Positions 21,704-32,655 of a stretch of DNA of 43,173 bases are shown one piece after another (the stretch's first letter is position 1; every line of letters begins with the position of its first letter). The stretch covers positions 24,368 through 67,540 of the forward strand of contig CAMPET010000251.1 of NCBI GenBank assembly GCA_946803715.1, read 5' to 3'. Below the pieces are notes generated by a model. That model ran no database searches. It was not told the DNA's origin and was given only the letters and a program-made list of their open reading frames with translations. The position numbers were made by a program, and so were the translations under genes. The DNA comes from Beroe ovata. Its lineage: Eukaryota; Ctenophora; Nuda; Beroida; Beroidae.

Positions 21704-21847
21704 CTGGAGGAGTGCTATGTCGTCCATCTTTGTGAATTTATAGCGGGAGAGAGTGCCCCAGCAATTTCCTCCTTGGTCGATCTCCATGAAAAATGATTCT
21801 CCATCAGGAAACGCCAACCTTTTCTGCCATTCCGAACCTTGTGCCAT
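21704..21847 (-). CDS. Candidate upstream exon with a degenerate EF-hand (48 aa, partial)
   Basis: An ATG frame of exactly 48 codons runs to a donor-like CAG/GTTTGT. It contains FFMEIDQGGNCWGTLSRYKF, which reads as an EF-hand whose calcium loop has a two-residue insertion (CW). That makes it a plausible N-terminal pseudo-EF-hand for the EF-hand gene downstream. The join is unproven: exon 20636-20553 has in-frame TGAs just before its ATG, and the only phase-0 acceptor inside it (ACAAAACAAG) is poor. An intermediate exon or a separate small gene are alternatives. The ATG lies 4 nt after an acceptor-like CCCAATAAG. Confidence 0.45.
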
Positions 21848-22261
21848 AGACCTTATTGGGAAATGGGATTTTAATTCAAGGGAGATTCAACAAAATTTGA
21901 ATTTTCGAATCACATACTATCACTAAATTGTCATTTTTAGAACTGGATATATAGTCAAAAGGCCCGAAATAAAACCTAAAAACAACAGTGGTTCATATAA
22001 ATCACAGACAATCACGGTTCACTATAATACTACATCCACATCATAACAGCTATCAGAATAATAAGCTACATTTTTAGGTTCGAGGTTTTAGGGTCGCGTA
22101 TACAATGCCAGTGAAATATATTCGCTACTGGAGGGGTTAGAGAGAAAAAATGCAAAAAGTAGAGGTTGTAATGACCAATCCCATGTGTTTGGAAATATGC
22201 ACTACTCAATGGAGTGGTGTTCCCGGAGTATGTGTTTCAGGGGAGGTAGCTAATATCGGAA

Positions 22262-23052
22262 TCAATCAACTGCCTCCTCCGCTATCACGCGCTCAGCAGC
22301 CACTTTAGATTCCTGGCTCTTCGGGGCGGCTTTACTCATCATTGACTGAGGACATGCAGGAGTTCGCAAACTATAGTCTTATGGCAGGATTCTACACACG
22401 TTTTTACAGGACACAAACTCGAATCTTAGGCTCAGGTTTCGAGAAAAACCGACCATTAAGCACCTCGGGCGACTCACCTTACTGTACTTGGCTTGAACCT
22501 TGGGTAGAAATTCCATGAACATTTTGTACGCCTCTGGTGGCATTGTACTCTGTAATATTTGAAGGAGCTGGAATCCCTGGCCACAGTGCATCACGGCAGA
22601 GGCAAAGTGTTTCACTGCCCCCTTGTAGTCCCCTACAAGACAAGTGAAAATCAGTACGAATACTCCCTGACAACTGCGTGGGGTGACGCGTGAATCACGG
22701 GAATCTCAATGGAAAGAGAATCTCGATGACGAACCTAATCCCAGTTTCTCTTCCCCGGTCTGGACCTGCTCCATGAAGAACTTCTGTATAGACATCTGAT
22801 CAGTGGCTGTCGGCAGGGGAATGTCCAGCTCATCTTCCTGAGCAGGGAGGAGATGATGAAACAACCGATAGCGGAGTGTACAGATATCACTCAGTGGGTG
22901 CAACTTACTCTAGCTTGATTGCGCTCCCGTCTCCTTTTCTCGCGGAGCATGGTCTTGTATTGTGGGTGTGATCGCCGCTTGTAGTCGAAGTAGACACAAT
23001 ACGAGATGAAGGTGGCGGCAGCCACGCCCCCAGCCACCAAACTTTTATACAT
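22262..23052 (-). CDS. TOMM20: TOMM20, mitochondrial outer-membrane import receptor (161 aa)
   Basis: Exons 23052-22909, 22837-22735, 22632-22478, 22345-22262 (486 nt). The N-terminus is a signal anchor (KSLVAGGVAAATFISYCVYF) followed by a strongly basic segment (RRRRRERNQAR), the classic Tom20 outer-membrane anchor. The cytosolic domain contains the MSIQKFFMEQVQTGEEKLG helix, the CGQGFQLLQILQSTMPPEAYKMF presequence-binding region and a short acidic tail. Length is close to human TOMM20 (145 aa). Role: recognises amphipathic presequences and passes them to the TOM pore. The ATG is one base after GATATAG, an acceptor-like site. NASP ends 436 bp upstream on the same strand, with a GCGCG cluster in the gap. 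Confidence 0.95.
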
Positions 23053-23488
23053 CCTATATCAGAAGCAAGATAATTAGTAATCGGTAATTGGATAACTTAG
23101 ATCTCGCTCGAGTTTCAATCCGAAATGCGCGCGATAGATGTTGCGTGCAAATGCAGTATCTCGACATGACGTTCTATTGAAATTCAATTCGGCGGTCGCG
23201 CGCGCTGTTGATTCCCGCTTTTCTGATGTTCTATATTTGACATGTGTCACATTTCGCATCAAACAGGACTGATCGTTATAACCATTGGAAATGGCGATTG
23301 ATAATGATACGATAAAAGTGGGTAGATATCGCAACATTCACTTTTATTTCCTTAAATAACAGTATGATAGTCAATATATAGGTGTGCGTGTATTTATTTG
23401 TGCTTGTATCAACATTAAATAACATTAAAATTAAAATTTGCCAGTATGTGACTCACAACATCCATGGTCAGGTTTATTAATGCCCCGC
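23053..23488. promoter_or_regulatory. NASP-TOMM20 gap with GCGCG cluster
   Basis: 436 bp without coding signal between the NASP stop and the TOMM20 start. GCGCGC words at 23127-23133 and 23195-23202 in AT-rich sequence resemble the clusters before FBXL13 and TMCO1. A TOMM20 promoter here is inferred from position and composition only. Confidence 0.35.
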
Positions 23489-26400
23489 CTACTGACGGCT
23501 CCTCTTCGCCTCGTTACTGTTCATATCCTCAACTTCTTCTGCTGGTCTCTTGAAATCGGACGAGGATGAAATTGCTTCTTCCGTCCTCTGAACGGATGAT
23601 ACCGTCGCCACTTGCCGCGATGAATTACTCGGTCTGATGTCTGAAACTCGGCCCTCGGCTTCGGACGAAGATGCTGTGTTGGCGAATCCTGAGGCCGAAC
23701 CTGCGAATCGGGAGTCCAGACCGCTCGTCGAGCTCACTCCATTTGAGTGCCCTATGAAAAGGGGGGATATTGAGGATAGAGCATATTTAGTGAGAAAGTG
23801 AGGTGATAGCTAACTGTAGATAACAACTTCGCAACATGCAGTAGTACTCACTGTTGTGTGTGCGTGGTGGAACTGCGTGTGATGGTACTGCTTGCGCTTC
23901 GCTACTCGACTGAACCTGTACTGAACTACTGCGGGCTGCTGCCTGGTTTGCGGGCGCTGAGTTACCAGGCGTGGTGTTACCAGGCGAAGTGGAGCTGCTT
24001 ACCATGGGCGATACCCGGACTGTGGGCTTCACTGAAAAAGACGGGATGAAGATTGAAAAAAGGTCACTAATCCCGGATATTGAGCCACACCCCCTTATTC
24101 ACCCAAAACATGCAAGTTTGAGTGAGCATATGAGGATAGCTCTCAAACGGATTGAGCTATAGTCTTGAAACTTCTATCATAGCTCTAGGACCATTAGAAG
24201 CTTAGACAACCAAAATTTCTAGTCAATCCGACAATCGGTTCCCGAGTTAATGGCCGCCATTAAGAATTACATCCGAAGATAGCGAGCACATATTGACTCA
24301 CCACTCAATTTGGCACCGATTTCACTAGATGAAGAAGGCGTTGTTTGGGACACTGGTTGTACTGGTTGTGACACTGGTCTTTTCCTCACCAAATGAGATA
24401 TGTTTGACACTGGAGCCCCACTACCACTACTTCCAAACCCTGTACTAGAGGATGGCGCCGCGGACGTGATTGGCGTGACACTGTTAACTGGCGTGCTCGA
24501 CGAAGTGGCGCCATTACTTGAGGAGGCGCCAAATGCCGAGCTGGAGGAGGCGCCACTTGCGGCGCTGGAGGAGGGTCCGGCTGTTGAGGAATCACATCCG
24601 CTCAGAGCAGGAATCAGTCTCCTGTACTGGTCGAGTTGCCTGAGTGAGTCCTGGGAATCAGCTACCATCTTGTCAACTTCCGTCTTTGTCTCCTGTAGAG
24701 CTGTTCTTTCTGATCCCTGGTGAAGAAAGAATTTCGGGATTATTTCGTCTGAGAAATGATCAAATCATTTCTTGTTAGAATAATCACAAAGTAATAGCGA
24801 TGAATCCCAAAGACCTCGAGTTGTTCTATCTGCGTGTTCATTAGCTCACTGCATTTCGAGTAGAACTCGATAGCGTCCTCATATTTCTGATCAAAACTTG
24901 CTGCTAGCCCCATCATATAGTACGACGAGCTGATTTCCCTGATTGGATGAAAAATGCCATCCGTCAAAATCATGATCACTCATTGATCACACCTAGATCA
25001 CACTTGGATGTCCTGTCTAGAATTCCCCTAACCTCGAATGAGGCTCTTCTCCCGCCGCCAATAAGTGTTCAATAGACTCCTTGAACTGAGTGATGGCCTC
25101 TTCTGTCTTTTCATTCTCAATATGGACCTGGTCAATATTAATATGTTGAACGAAAAGCACTGTTAAGTATTGGATATCAAATCATCTCTTTTTTTTGTTA
25201 ACCGGGTTTAGTTGTTACCTCTCCGAGTTTTATCTTCACTTTCGCCAGTTTTTTCTGCGCTTCGGGCGTCTCCTGTCTCGAGTAGATTATCCTGGACAAC
25301 TCGAGGACTTCCCATGCTATCTGTAGCGAGGTCACGTCTTCGCCTTCTTCCTCATCCCCCTCCGCTGAGACCTCTGCGGCATCTGTCGCATCTGTGGCAT
25401 CTGTGTTTTCTGTGGCATCTGTGGCATCTGTTGTGGTTGTGTTTGCTGTTGCTTGATCTGANTTCTCTCTTTTATCATTATTATTATTATGTTCTCTGTG
25501 CGTTCACTGCGTACAGCGTGTTGCTGTGGTAGCGTATGAGTTGCACGTGCAAAAATTATCAGCCTGTAGGCTCATTTCTCATGGTGCTGTTTCGATTACG
25601 TTGCTCTCTGCCTGTTGATGGGAGAGACAAGAGTTGCACGTGCAGTTTGATGCGCGCACAATGACAGTCAGATATTGCGATTATTGTTTCTGTTTTGCAC
25701 TGAATCATCGACCAAACAGCACACACACTAAGTGACCTGTTGCTGTGATCGCTCTTGATCTGGAATCTGGATTTAACCTACTACATTCAACATCTTTCAC
25801 AATACGTTAGTCAGTAATGTATTTGATGCGTTGATGTTTATCGTGACTACTTGAGTACTTAACGGGCTCCCTAGTCTCTATTATAATTTGGCATTCTCTC
25901 TTTTATTATTATGGAGGTTTTTGTGCGTAGCATCGTACTTCGTGTTGCTATGGTAATGATAAGTTTGCACATGCAAAAAGAAGTAGCCTGTTGGCTCATT
26001 TCTTATGGTGCTGTTTCGATTACGTTGCTCTCCGCCTGCTGATAGGAGAGACAAGAGTTGCACGTGCAGTTTGATGCGCGCGCAATTACAGTCAGATCTT
26101 GCATGATATGTTTCTGTTTTGCACTGAATCATCGCGATCGACCATACGGCACACACACATTGGATGACGTGTTGCTGTGATTGCTCTTGATCTGGAATCT
26201 GGATTTAAGCTACTAGGTTCAACATCTATATTATAATTTGGTTGTTTGTTTGTCTTTATTTCTGTATGTCCGTCACTAAATGCACGTGCTGATTTTGAAG
26301 TTAAAGTGCGCGTTGCCATGGATACGTGCTACTATTGTAATAGTGAACTGGGAGCTCATTTCTGATGATTGTTTTAGTTTTCGTTGATGATATGAATGCA

Positions 26401-27451
26401 AGTAGGTTCTGCATTCGAGCAACGGTCAAATTTCTTTTGAATTGTTGCCCCTGCCCTGCTTTTACCTATTCTTTTCGAATCACGTGAAATACGATGTAAT
26501 TTTCAATAAAAATACGCTAAGCAAATTGAAACGATTAACAAAAGTCATACAAGCGGGCAAGCACCATTTTCTGTGCTTATTCGAAGAAATGGCCGAATTG
26601 TGATCAATTGCTCCTCCATAAAATCATTTTTTAAAATAGGTTAGTTTACGTTGCATTGGATTTTGATCACATGTTCANTTGATCCAGACTACAGAAAGCC
26701 AAAACTGCGGAACACAAAACTCAAACAATGATACCAAAAATCGGTCAAAACCATTTTCTCAGGAGGCAGACTGGAAATGAGTGTTTCTGGCTTATTTTTT
26801 GCCATAGAATCCGAATCCGAAGGAATTTCGGAGCTAAATTCACGAGAAAATGGTGAAAAATCCAGTTCATCACATATATGTATGTGCGTGTTTGTAAGTC
26901 ACTGACCTGTAGAATCGGGCCCCTCCTCCCCTTCTCCCTCCCCAACATCCAACTTCTCAGCCCCCAGTATCTGGTTTTCCTCCCGAGCGAGCTCTATGAG
27001 CGCCGTTGCGTACTGGTAATACGGGCCCGCACATTCGTCATGGAGCTCGTTGTACTTGGACGCTGTCAGTGTGCACAGTTCCTCGCACATCGAGACTGAG
27101 GGGAGAGAGTTAGGGGGGAATGTGAGAGAGAGAGTTAGGGGGGGGGAATGTGGGTGAGAGAGTAAGGGGGAATGTGAGAGAGAGAGGAGCAATGAGTTAG
27201 GGGAAAATGGGGAATAAGAGAGCTGGAATGTATATCGGGACCGATATAAGCTAAAATAGTAAAATGAGAGCATCATGTGGTTGAATGATCGCAGAAAACA
27301 CTTTCTCCTGATTACCTGCGCTCTTATAGTCATCGATAGCAAATTGTCGGTTGATCTGTTGTTGTAACTTCGTTATCTTCTGGTCGACGAGTGTCTCGTC
27401 ATCTGATACTGATGTTGAGGCGGCAGCTTCTTCCGGGACCAGACTTACCAT
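23489..27451 (-). CDS. NASP: NASP-like histone chaperone (546 aa)
   Basis: Exons 27451-27316, 27095-26907, 25457-25219, 25127-25033, 24938-24815, 24716-24302, 24031-23852, 23751-23489 (1641 nt). The SHNi-TPR architecture is clear: TPR1 (KYNELHDECAGPYYQYATAL), an acidic DAT-repeat insertion (9-bp GATGCCACA units) inside TPR2, then SLQIAWEVLELSRIIY, the interrupted TPR3 and TPR4 (SYYMMGLAASFDQKYEDAIEFY), and a coiled helix (ETKTEVDKMVADSQDSLR). The C-terminal ~270 residues are Ser/Ala-rich and disordered, ending in a bipartite nuclear localisation signal (FKRPAEEVEDMNSNEAKRSR). Known role: binds H3-H4 and linker histone, maintains the soluble histone pool. The ATG is one base after an acceptor-like AATAGCAG. 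The 1.45-kb second intron carries duplicated repeat elements. The N at 25462 is a few bases inside that intron, next to the exon 3 acceptor. Confidence 0.92.
25462..25796. repeat. Interspersed repeat, copy 1 (NASP intron 2)
   Basis: Strongly similar over ~335 bp to 25891-26228: shared landmarks include TTCTCTCTTTTAT, GTGCTGTTTCGATTACGTTG, GACAAGAGTTGCACGTGCAG and TCTTGATCTGGAATCTGGA. It begins at an N (25462) touching the exon 3 acceptor. Confidence 0.88.
25874..26228. repeat. Interspersed repeat, copy 2 (NASP intron 2), with degenerate third copy to ~26420
   Basis: Direct repeat of copy 1. It is preceded by TCTCTATTATAATTTGG. A third, degenerate copy starts with TCTATATTATAATTTGG at ~26226 and keeps GCACGTGC, CGTTGCCATGG and GAGCTCATTTCT. 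The TC-TATTATAATT start recalls Helitron 5' ends, but I could not find a convincing CTRR hairpin end. Confidence 0.75.
27103..27195. repeat. G/A-rich low-complexity tract in NASP intron 1
   Basis: Imperfect GAGAGAGTTAGGGGGGAATGTG repeats next to the exon 2 acceptor. On the transcribed strand this is an extended pyrimidine tract. Confidence 0.8.
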
Positions 27452-27980
27452 CCTGCTATTGTGAGAGTAGAATTGTGTATACTGTGCGGTGTACTGTCTA
27501 TACAGCGTGTACATTGTGTGTATACATAGTGTACACTGTGTCTGTCTTGTACAGTATACACAGTGTACGGTATAAACAGTGCGTAGTACATTGAGAACTG
27601 GGTAGTGTATCTCACATTGCGAAAGTATGTTTTAGTAATGAACTTGGCAGTCAAAGATTCGATAATTTGTGGGAAAACGCCAATGGAAACCACGAATAAT
27701 CATTGAAATCTGATATGCTAGTACAATACTAGGACATGTACAATGAAGCATGTACTTCTGAATTCAAACACCTTGTACAATGTACATTGTATATCTGTGA
27801 TACAATGTACAATTTCAACCGGGCCCTATTAATATCATGTAAGTTCAAAGTTGGTAAAGGTTAATTTCACTCGACTAAGTCTCCGTCGAATCGATATCAA
27901 ATAAGATGGAAAGTTCAAATCACTTTCTCACGTCATGATCAACTTTTCACCGAATCATGGTCACACTCTCTCCCCGGGCC
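27452..27980. other. AKAP17A-NASP gap with GTAC palindromes
   Basis: 529 bp without coding signal. Rich in short palindromes around GTAC and GTATAC between 27470 and 27600, and contains the perfect 16-bp palindrome TACAATGTACATTGTA at 27776-27791. Confidence 0.55.
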
Positions 27981-30931
27981 TCATATGATAATGTGTTTTT
28001 TCTTCTGAATCTTCTCATGTGTCTTCTGCTTCTTCTCCTCAAACTGCTTGAACTTCTTCATCAGTCGTTCTCGCAGCTCCTTCTCACGATTCCTCATAGC
28101 CTCGATATTCTTCGCTTTATCCTCCTCCACCATCTTCAGTTCCTCTTCCTGCCGTTTCTTCTGTTCACTGTACCGTTTCAACACATCTTCCCGCTGCTTC
28201 AACAGTCTCTCGCGTTCAGTTGCTGCCACTTTGATCAATATTCCCTTCAGCAGCTTTGCTGCTACCTGGAACAATGAGTTAATTGTAGCAAAAAGTTGTT
28301 GGGAGCGAAAAAAGTAGTTGGTTGTGCCTAACTAGTGATCGTAGTAAGTACAGTACGATAGTGGTATCTGAATAAGAGAGTTCGTGCCCATGATGAAAGT
28401 TTGATATCCGATACCTGCTTGCATTCATCCTCCATCGTCTGAATCTCCTTGATCTCGGTATTATTCATGTTGTCCGACTTCTTCTTTTTCTTTGGATCTC
28501 TCGTCTTTTTCCGTGATTCCTGCATTTTCTTCTCGTCCAGTTTCCGCTTTTTCTTTTGTCTCTTCTCCAACTGCTGCTTCATTAGCTCGTTTTGTTGTCT
28601 CATGTAAGCTTCGTGTTTCCGCTTTGCTTCCTCTGCCAGTCTCTCTCGCTCCAGTTTTCTGAGGGGAAAACACACAATCCTCACAATTGCAACGTTTAAC
28701 AAAATGAGTTATTTTGGTGCATTGGTATCGGTGTCTCATGCGAGATCGATACTGAGTTTTGAGCGCAATCAAAATTCAAAACTTGATTGGGTTGATTAAT
28801 TGCTATGCAAACTACACAGAGGACTCTCAACCCAGTAATACCTCTGCTTGTGAGCCTTATCGGTGAGGAACCCAGTTCTATCATAGTCCACAACGAATGG
28901 GGAGAAGGTGGGCTTCTGTCCAGGGAACAGTCTCATCAACTGCTTACCCTTCAACCCGGACATTGCCGCCTTGAAATGGGCGTAGTTCTGATACTGAAAC
29001 AGAGATATTAATTGCAAGTGTGGAATATTCGCAGAGCTTTGCTCAAGTGAGCTAGACAGCGGTAGAGTCGGACTTCGGAGTTAAAATGATCGGAAAATGG
29101 GGAGTAAAAGAGTGAGGAATGACGCGGAAAATGACTGTGGAAATGAGTGGGGAATGAGTGAGGAATGACGCGGGAAATGACTGTGGGAATGAGTGGGGAA
29201 TGAGTTAAAATGACTGTGGAAATGAGTGGGGAATGACGCGGAAAATGGGGAGTAAAAGAGTAGGAAATGAGTGAGGGATGACGCGGGAAATGACTGTGGA
29301 AATGAGTGGGGAATGACGCGGGAAATGAGTGGGGAATGAATGTCAGTGTCGTATCTGTACGGAGGCGTGTAGCTCTGCACCTCTGCTCATCATAACACAG
29401 TGTGTGTGTACTGTACCGAGTGAGTCGCGTGTAACACACAACTATCATCAGTTGTGTGTGTGTTGTTCACTCGGGAGATTTAGCTTGGATTTCCCTATCA
29501 ATTAGCAACTAATTTAGCTATTTCCTCCCTCTGTTAGCTAGGAGAGGTAAACAGTACCTGGACGTATGCGTTGAAAGTGAGTGGTATCCCAAACTGGTTG
29601 CCTAGCGACGTGATGTCGTCCCCCAACTCACCGTCTTCTACACAGTCCTCGTAATCGACCTATCGCAGACACGCGTTACTATGGTAACGACAATAATAAC
29701 GCGTGAGCAGCCGCACTACGTACACTGCGCAGTGCCTGACTCATCTTATAACGTTTTATTTCTGAAGTTCCATCATATTGCTTTTAGAGAAGAAACACTG
29801 AGAATCGAACTTTGAATCACGATATAGTAGACAATGGAAAATATACACCATCTTCTCTTACCTTCCTGATGGACCCATAAACAGCGAGAGCATCTTTGAG
29901 AAATCTCTCGCAGGGTCTGGGGTTGTTAGAGTCGAGTGAGAACCACTTGGTGGGCAGGTTCTTGATGATGACAGTGTCAGCTCGTTCCCCAGGTATACAC
30001 TCGCTCCACACTCGCTTTCCTGGGTGACAAAACTGTGTCATATTACGGCGAGAATTGTAGTGACATAGCGCCCCTAGGATGTTTTGTCTAGATATTTGTA
30101 ATGGTCTTGTTCATAACTTTGTTAAGGTGATATTATAAGCTGGCATGCGACAACTGACAGTTGACTGAATTCTATTAGACTGTCAAATTGACAGTGCTGT
30201 ATGTGACACAAGTGTAACACAAAGTGTGATGTCCGTGACATATCTAAACACAAGCTCGAGTCTCATAACTTGTCCTTCATACAGACACGGCCCAATGAAT
30301 GTACCGAGTGTATCAGGAAAACAAACACTGCATGTTCGTCTCGTGATAATCTCGGAACAATGCGGAGAAGGATAGCTCAACGGAGAATGATAGCTCAATG
30401 CTCAACAAACAGAACAGAGTTTCCTCACCATTGATAGTTTTGAAGTAAGTTTCCCATTCCTCTACCGTAGGATAATCGTACGCATCCTCCTTTATTTTCA
30501 CAGTGAGAATCACGCTGCTCCCCTGAGCCTTGAACTTTGTGTTGTTCATATTCCTGATAACGTAGCTCATGATTTCCCTATCCTGGAACAATCCCTCGAA
30601 AAGTAGGAATTCCAGTGCCGGACTCTTTTGGAGACGAATGTGGGTGAATCGCTCGGGTTCTGCGAGTTTGTGTAGTTTCTCCATTACCTCCCAGCTGAGG
30701 AGGAGAGAGGGGTTACACANCACACACAGAAACACACACACACACACAGACACAGACACACACAGACACAGTACACACACACAAACACAGTACACACACA
30801 TACCTGTTCACATCAACCAGCGGTTCCCCCATCTCACTGATAACGAGAATCCTCACTTTAGCGTGATCTCTCAGATACAGACCCAAGTGATCCAACAATT
30901 TGACACAATCCGGAAATCTGGCATGATCCAT
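27981..30931 (-). CDS. AKAP17A: AKAP17A-like splicing-associated A-kinase anchoring protein (444 aa)
   Basis: Exons 30931-30804, 30694-30429, 30019-29862, 29659-29558, 28993-28842, 28658-28415, 28265-27981 (1335 nt). The order of conserved blocks matches human AKAP17A (XE7): GLYL near the start, SWEVMEKL, PTVEEWETYF, IPGERADTVIIKNLPTKWF (RRM-like), FNAYVQYQNYAHFKAAMSGLKGKQL, then a long Arg/Lys/Glu-rich helix. Residues ~351-365 (VAAKLLKGILIKVAA) form an amphipathic helix like those that dock the regulatory subunit of protein kinase A. The C-terminus is highly charged (KKQKTHEKIQKKK). Family role: nuclear-speckle protein tethering PKA and influencing splice choice. Shorter than human because the RS-rich tail is missing. 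The ATG is one base after GAGCTCACAG. The exon 1 donor sits at the edge of a GT repeat. Confidence 0.92.
29091..29340. repeat. ~34-bp minisatellite in AKAP17A intron 4
   Basis: Repeated mixtures of GAATGACGCGGGAAATGA, CTGTGGAAATGAGTGGG and GGGGAGTAAAAGAGT. Higher-order copies are partly shuffled. Long open frames across it are low-complexity artefacts. Confidence 0.88.
30719..30802. repeat. (CA)n/(GT)n tract beside a splice donor
   Basis: CA-type repeat with interruptions and an N at 30720, lying in AKAP17A intron 1 and reaching the exon 1 donor (exon end 30804). It fills most of that 109-bp intron. Confidence 0.92.
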
Positions 30932-31398
30932 TCTGTGAGCTCCAAGTCAGGGTTGAGTTGGGTCTTCTCTTCTACTCAATTTATAGGAGTTATGGTGGTC
31001 TTCAACCCAAGTTGCTCGAATTGTGAGAGGAGTAAGGGCAGCTAGTCCATGGGCTATCAGGTAAATCATTATCTCAGTTGTGTAACTAAAGATGAATCGA
31101 GTTATGAACAGGTTTGGTAAAGTCAGGTACTGTATCATGAACGAATTAACCGAATATGATATAGCGCTGAATCAGTGAAACATGAAATAATATCGTATTG
31201 TAAGATCAAATGAAAGCAGTATCAAAACAACAAATTACTCGATAATATGAAAATAATCCCACGAATCATTTACCTAAAATCATATTCCCATTTTAGCAAC
31301 AATCTCAATTTTCTTTTCAAAATACAGTTCAAGAACGCCTCAAAACTAAACATCGGTACAAATCTTTATTCAATTTACCCTAAAACAACAGTTCTCGT
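30932..31398. other. RING-AKAP17A gap
   Basis: 467 bp of AT-rich sequence without a coding signal between the RING stop and the AKAP17A start. No GCGCG cluster; only a single GCGC word. Confidence 0.5.
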
Positions 31399-32655
31399 TC
31401 AACCCCCGACCTTTAGCCTGCATACAGGACATTCAGGTTTCCTACTCAACCAATTATCAATACACCCCAAGTGAAAGAGGTGGAAACACGGTAAAGTCCT
31501 GACTTTCTCCCCTCCATCAAACTCACACAGACAAATATTACAACTATCTGATGAGCCCTCTGTCTTACTGTACGTTTTGGTAACCGTGTTAGACGATATG
31601 GCATGTGAAGATAACCCCTGGCCTGGCATTAGCGTATTAGCGTCATCAAGTGCTATCATGTCCTCATAAGTCATCGATTCGTCCCACAACATTCCATCAT
31701 GGTAGTGATGTGAGAACTGCTGAAAGTGATTGAGGAAGTTAACTCCGCCCGATGTGAACTGTGAATGAGGAATCCCCTGCAGTGGAACCCCATTGATGAT
31801 CACCCGGGATGAAATGCTGCTGACCGGCGAGTGTGGTCGACTACTCCGGGATTGATGATGGTGCAGTGCTCGGCGACGACCACTGGACGTGCTTGGCAGG
31901 TTGTCAGAAGATGATATAACAGGGTGCTGTCGACCACGAGGTCGAGTATGCGAGGTCGATGCGGAGGATGAGGGGACTGCAGTTGAGCTGGGTTGTCGAG
32001 AGGAGGGTTGGGTCACAGGTGACCGAGCTGACCTGGTCCTCTTCTCTCCTCGGGAGTTGCTATCGGAACTATCCCTCGTTCTTGATCGAGTTGCTGTGGT
32101 GGTTGTTGCTGGCGCTGGGGGCAGATTGTTCGTGATGGAAATTGAGTTGGCGATATGGCGAGTCTGTGATCGAGTTGTTCTCCCGACAGTTAGCACAATG
32201 TTATCATCATCATCTCGAGGTGGGGGAGGAATATCAGAGACGAATGAATCGTTCAGTATAATTACATCGTCCTCATCATCATCCCTCATTCCCCTGTTGG
32301 TGGGATCGATAGAAAACGCGTTATTGAGAACAGAATTCCGGACGAGAGGTGATGACCGATCAGAATCACTCAAACTGACAAAACTGAGTTCTTGAACGTC
32401 GTCATCATCGACTTCTTCTTCATCATGTCTCAAGTGATGAGTTTCATCGTCAGATGACGTCAGACACAGGACTGAATCGTCACAAACATTGCGATTTGCT
32501 ATGACATCCCGAATGGGTATATCACGGGAAGAAAAGTGGCTGACCGGAACACTGATCTGTTCCTGCAGCTGGAATGCCACCAGAAGATCCTCTTCTTCCT
32601 GGAGTCGACGAGCTAATTGTAAACTGGCTTGCTCGCTCAGCTCACTTGCAGTCAT
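31399..32655 (-). CDS. RING-H2 E3 ubiquitin ligase with SUMO-interaction-like motifs (418 aa)
   Basis: Single coding exon from the ATG three bases after a strong acceptor-like TGCTTTCCACAG. The C-terminal RING-H2 finger (372-412) reads CNIC, 14 residues, CFHLFH, then C and CPVC, preceded by a YEDMIALDD segment as in Arkadia/RNF38/RNF165-type ligases. Near the N-terminus, LQEEEDLLVAFQLQE resembles a ubiquitin-interacting helix. Four hydrophobic cores next to acidic/Ser runs (VLCL 62-65, FVSL ~92-95, VIIL 131-134, IVLTV ~153-157) look like SUMO-interaction motifs, as in RNF111/RNF4. The middle is Ser/Arg-rich and disordered. Likely nuclear, possibly a SUMO-targeted ligase (inference); the RING is certain. 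Confidence 0.88.
   Translation of the reverse strand: MTASELSEQASLQLARRLQEEEDLLVAFQLQEQISVPVSHFSSRDIPIRDVIANRNVCDDSVLCLTSSDDETHHLRHDEEEVDDDDVQELSFVSLSDSDRSSPLVRNSVLNNAFSIDPTNRGMRDDDEDDVIILNDSFVSDIPPPPRDDDDNIVLTVGRTTRSQTRHIANSISITNNLPPAPATTTTATRSRTRDSSDSNSRGEKRTRSARSPVTQPSSRQPSSTAVPSSSASTSHTRPRGRQHPVISSSDNLPSTSSGRRRALHHHQSRSSRPHSPVSSISSRVIINGVPLQGIPHSQFTSGGVNFLNHFQQFSHHYHDGMLWDESMTYEDMIALDDANTLMPGQGLSSHAISSNTVTKTYSKTEGSSDSCNICLCEFDGGEKVRTLPCFHLFHLGCIDNWLSRKPECPVCRLKVGG

Noticed and set aside
24400-24723. 107-codon plus-strand frame
   Set aside because: Antisense to NASP exon 24716-24302, whose frame and splice phases fit the NASP model.
29008-29448. 146-codon minus-strand frame rich in His/Phe/Pro/Ser
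   Set aside because: Runs through the 34-bp minisatellite in an AKAP17A intron; low-complexity artefact.
30313-30801. CVCV-rich extension of an AKAP17A exon
   Set aside because: The cysteine/valine part is translated CA/GT microsatellite; the real exon starts at 30694 after an acceptor and joins 30804 in phase.
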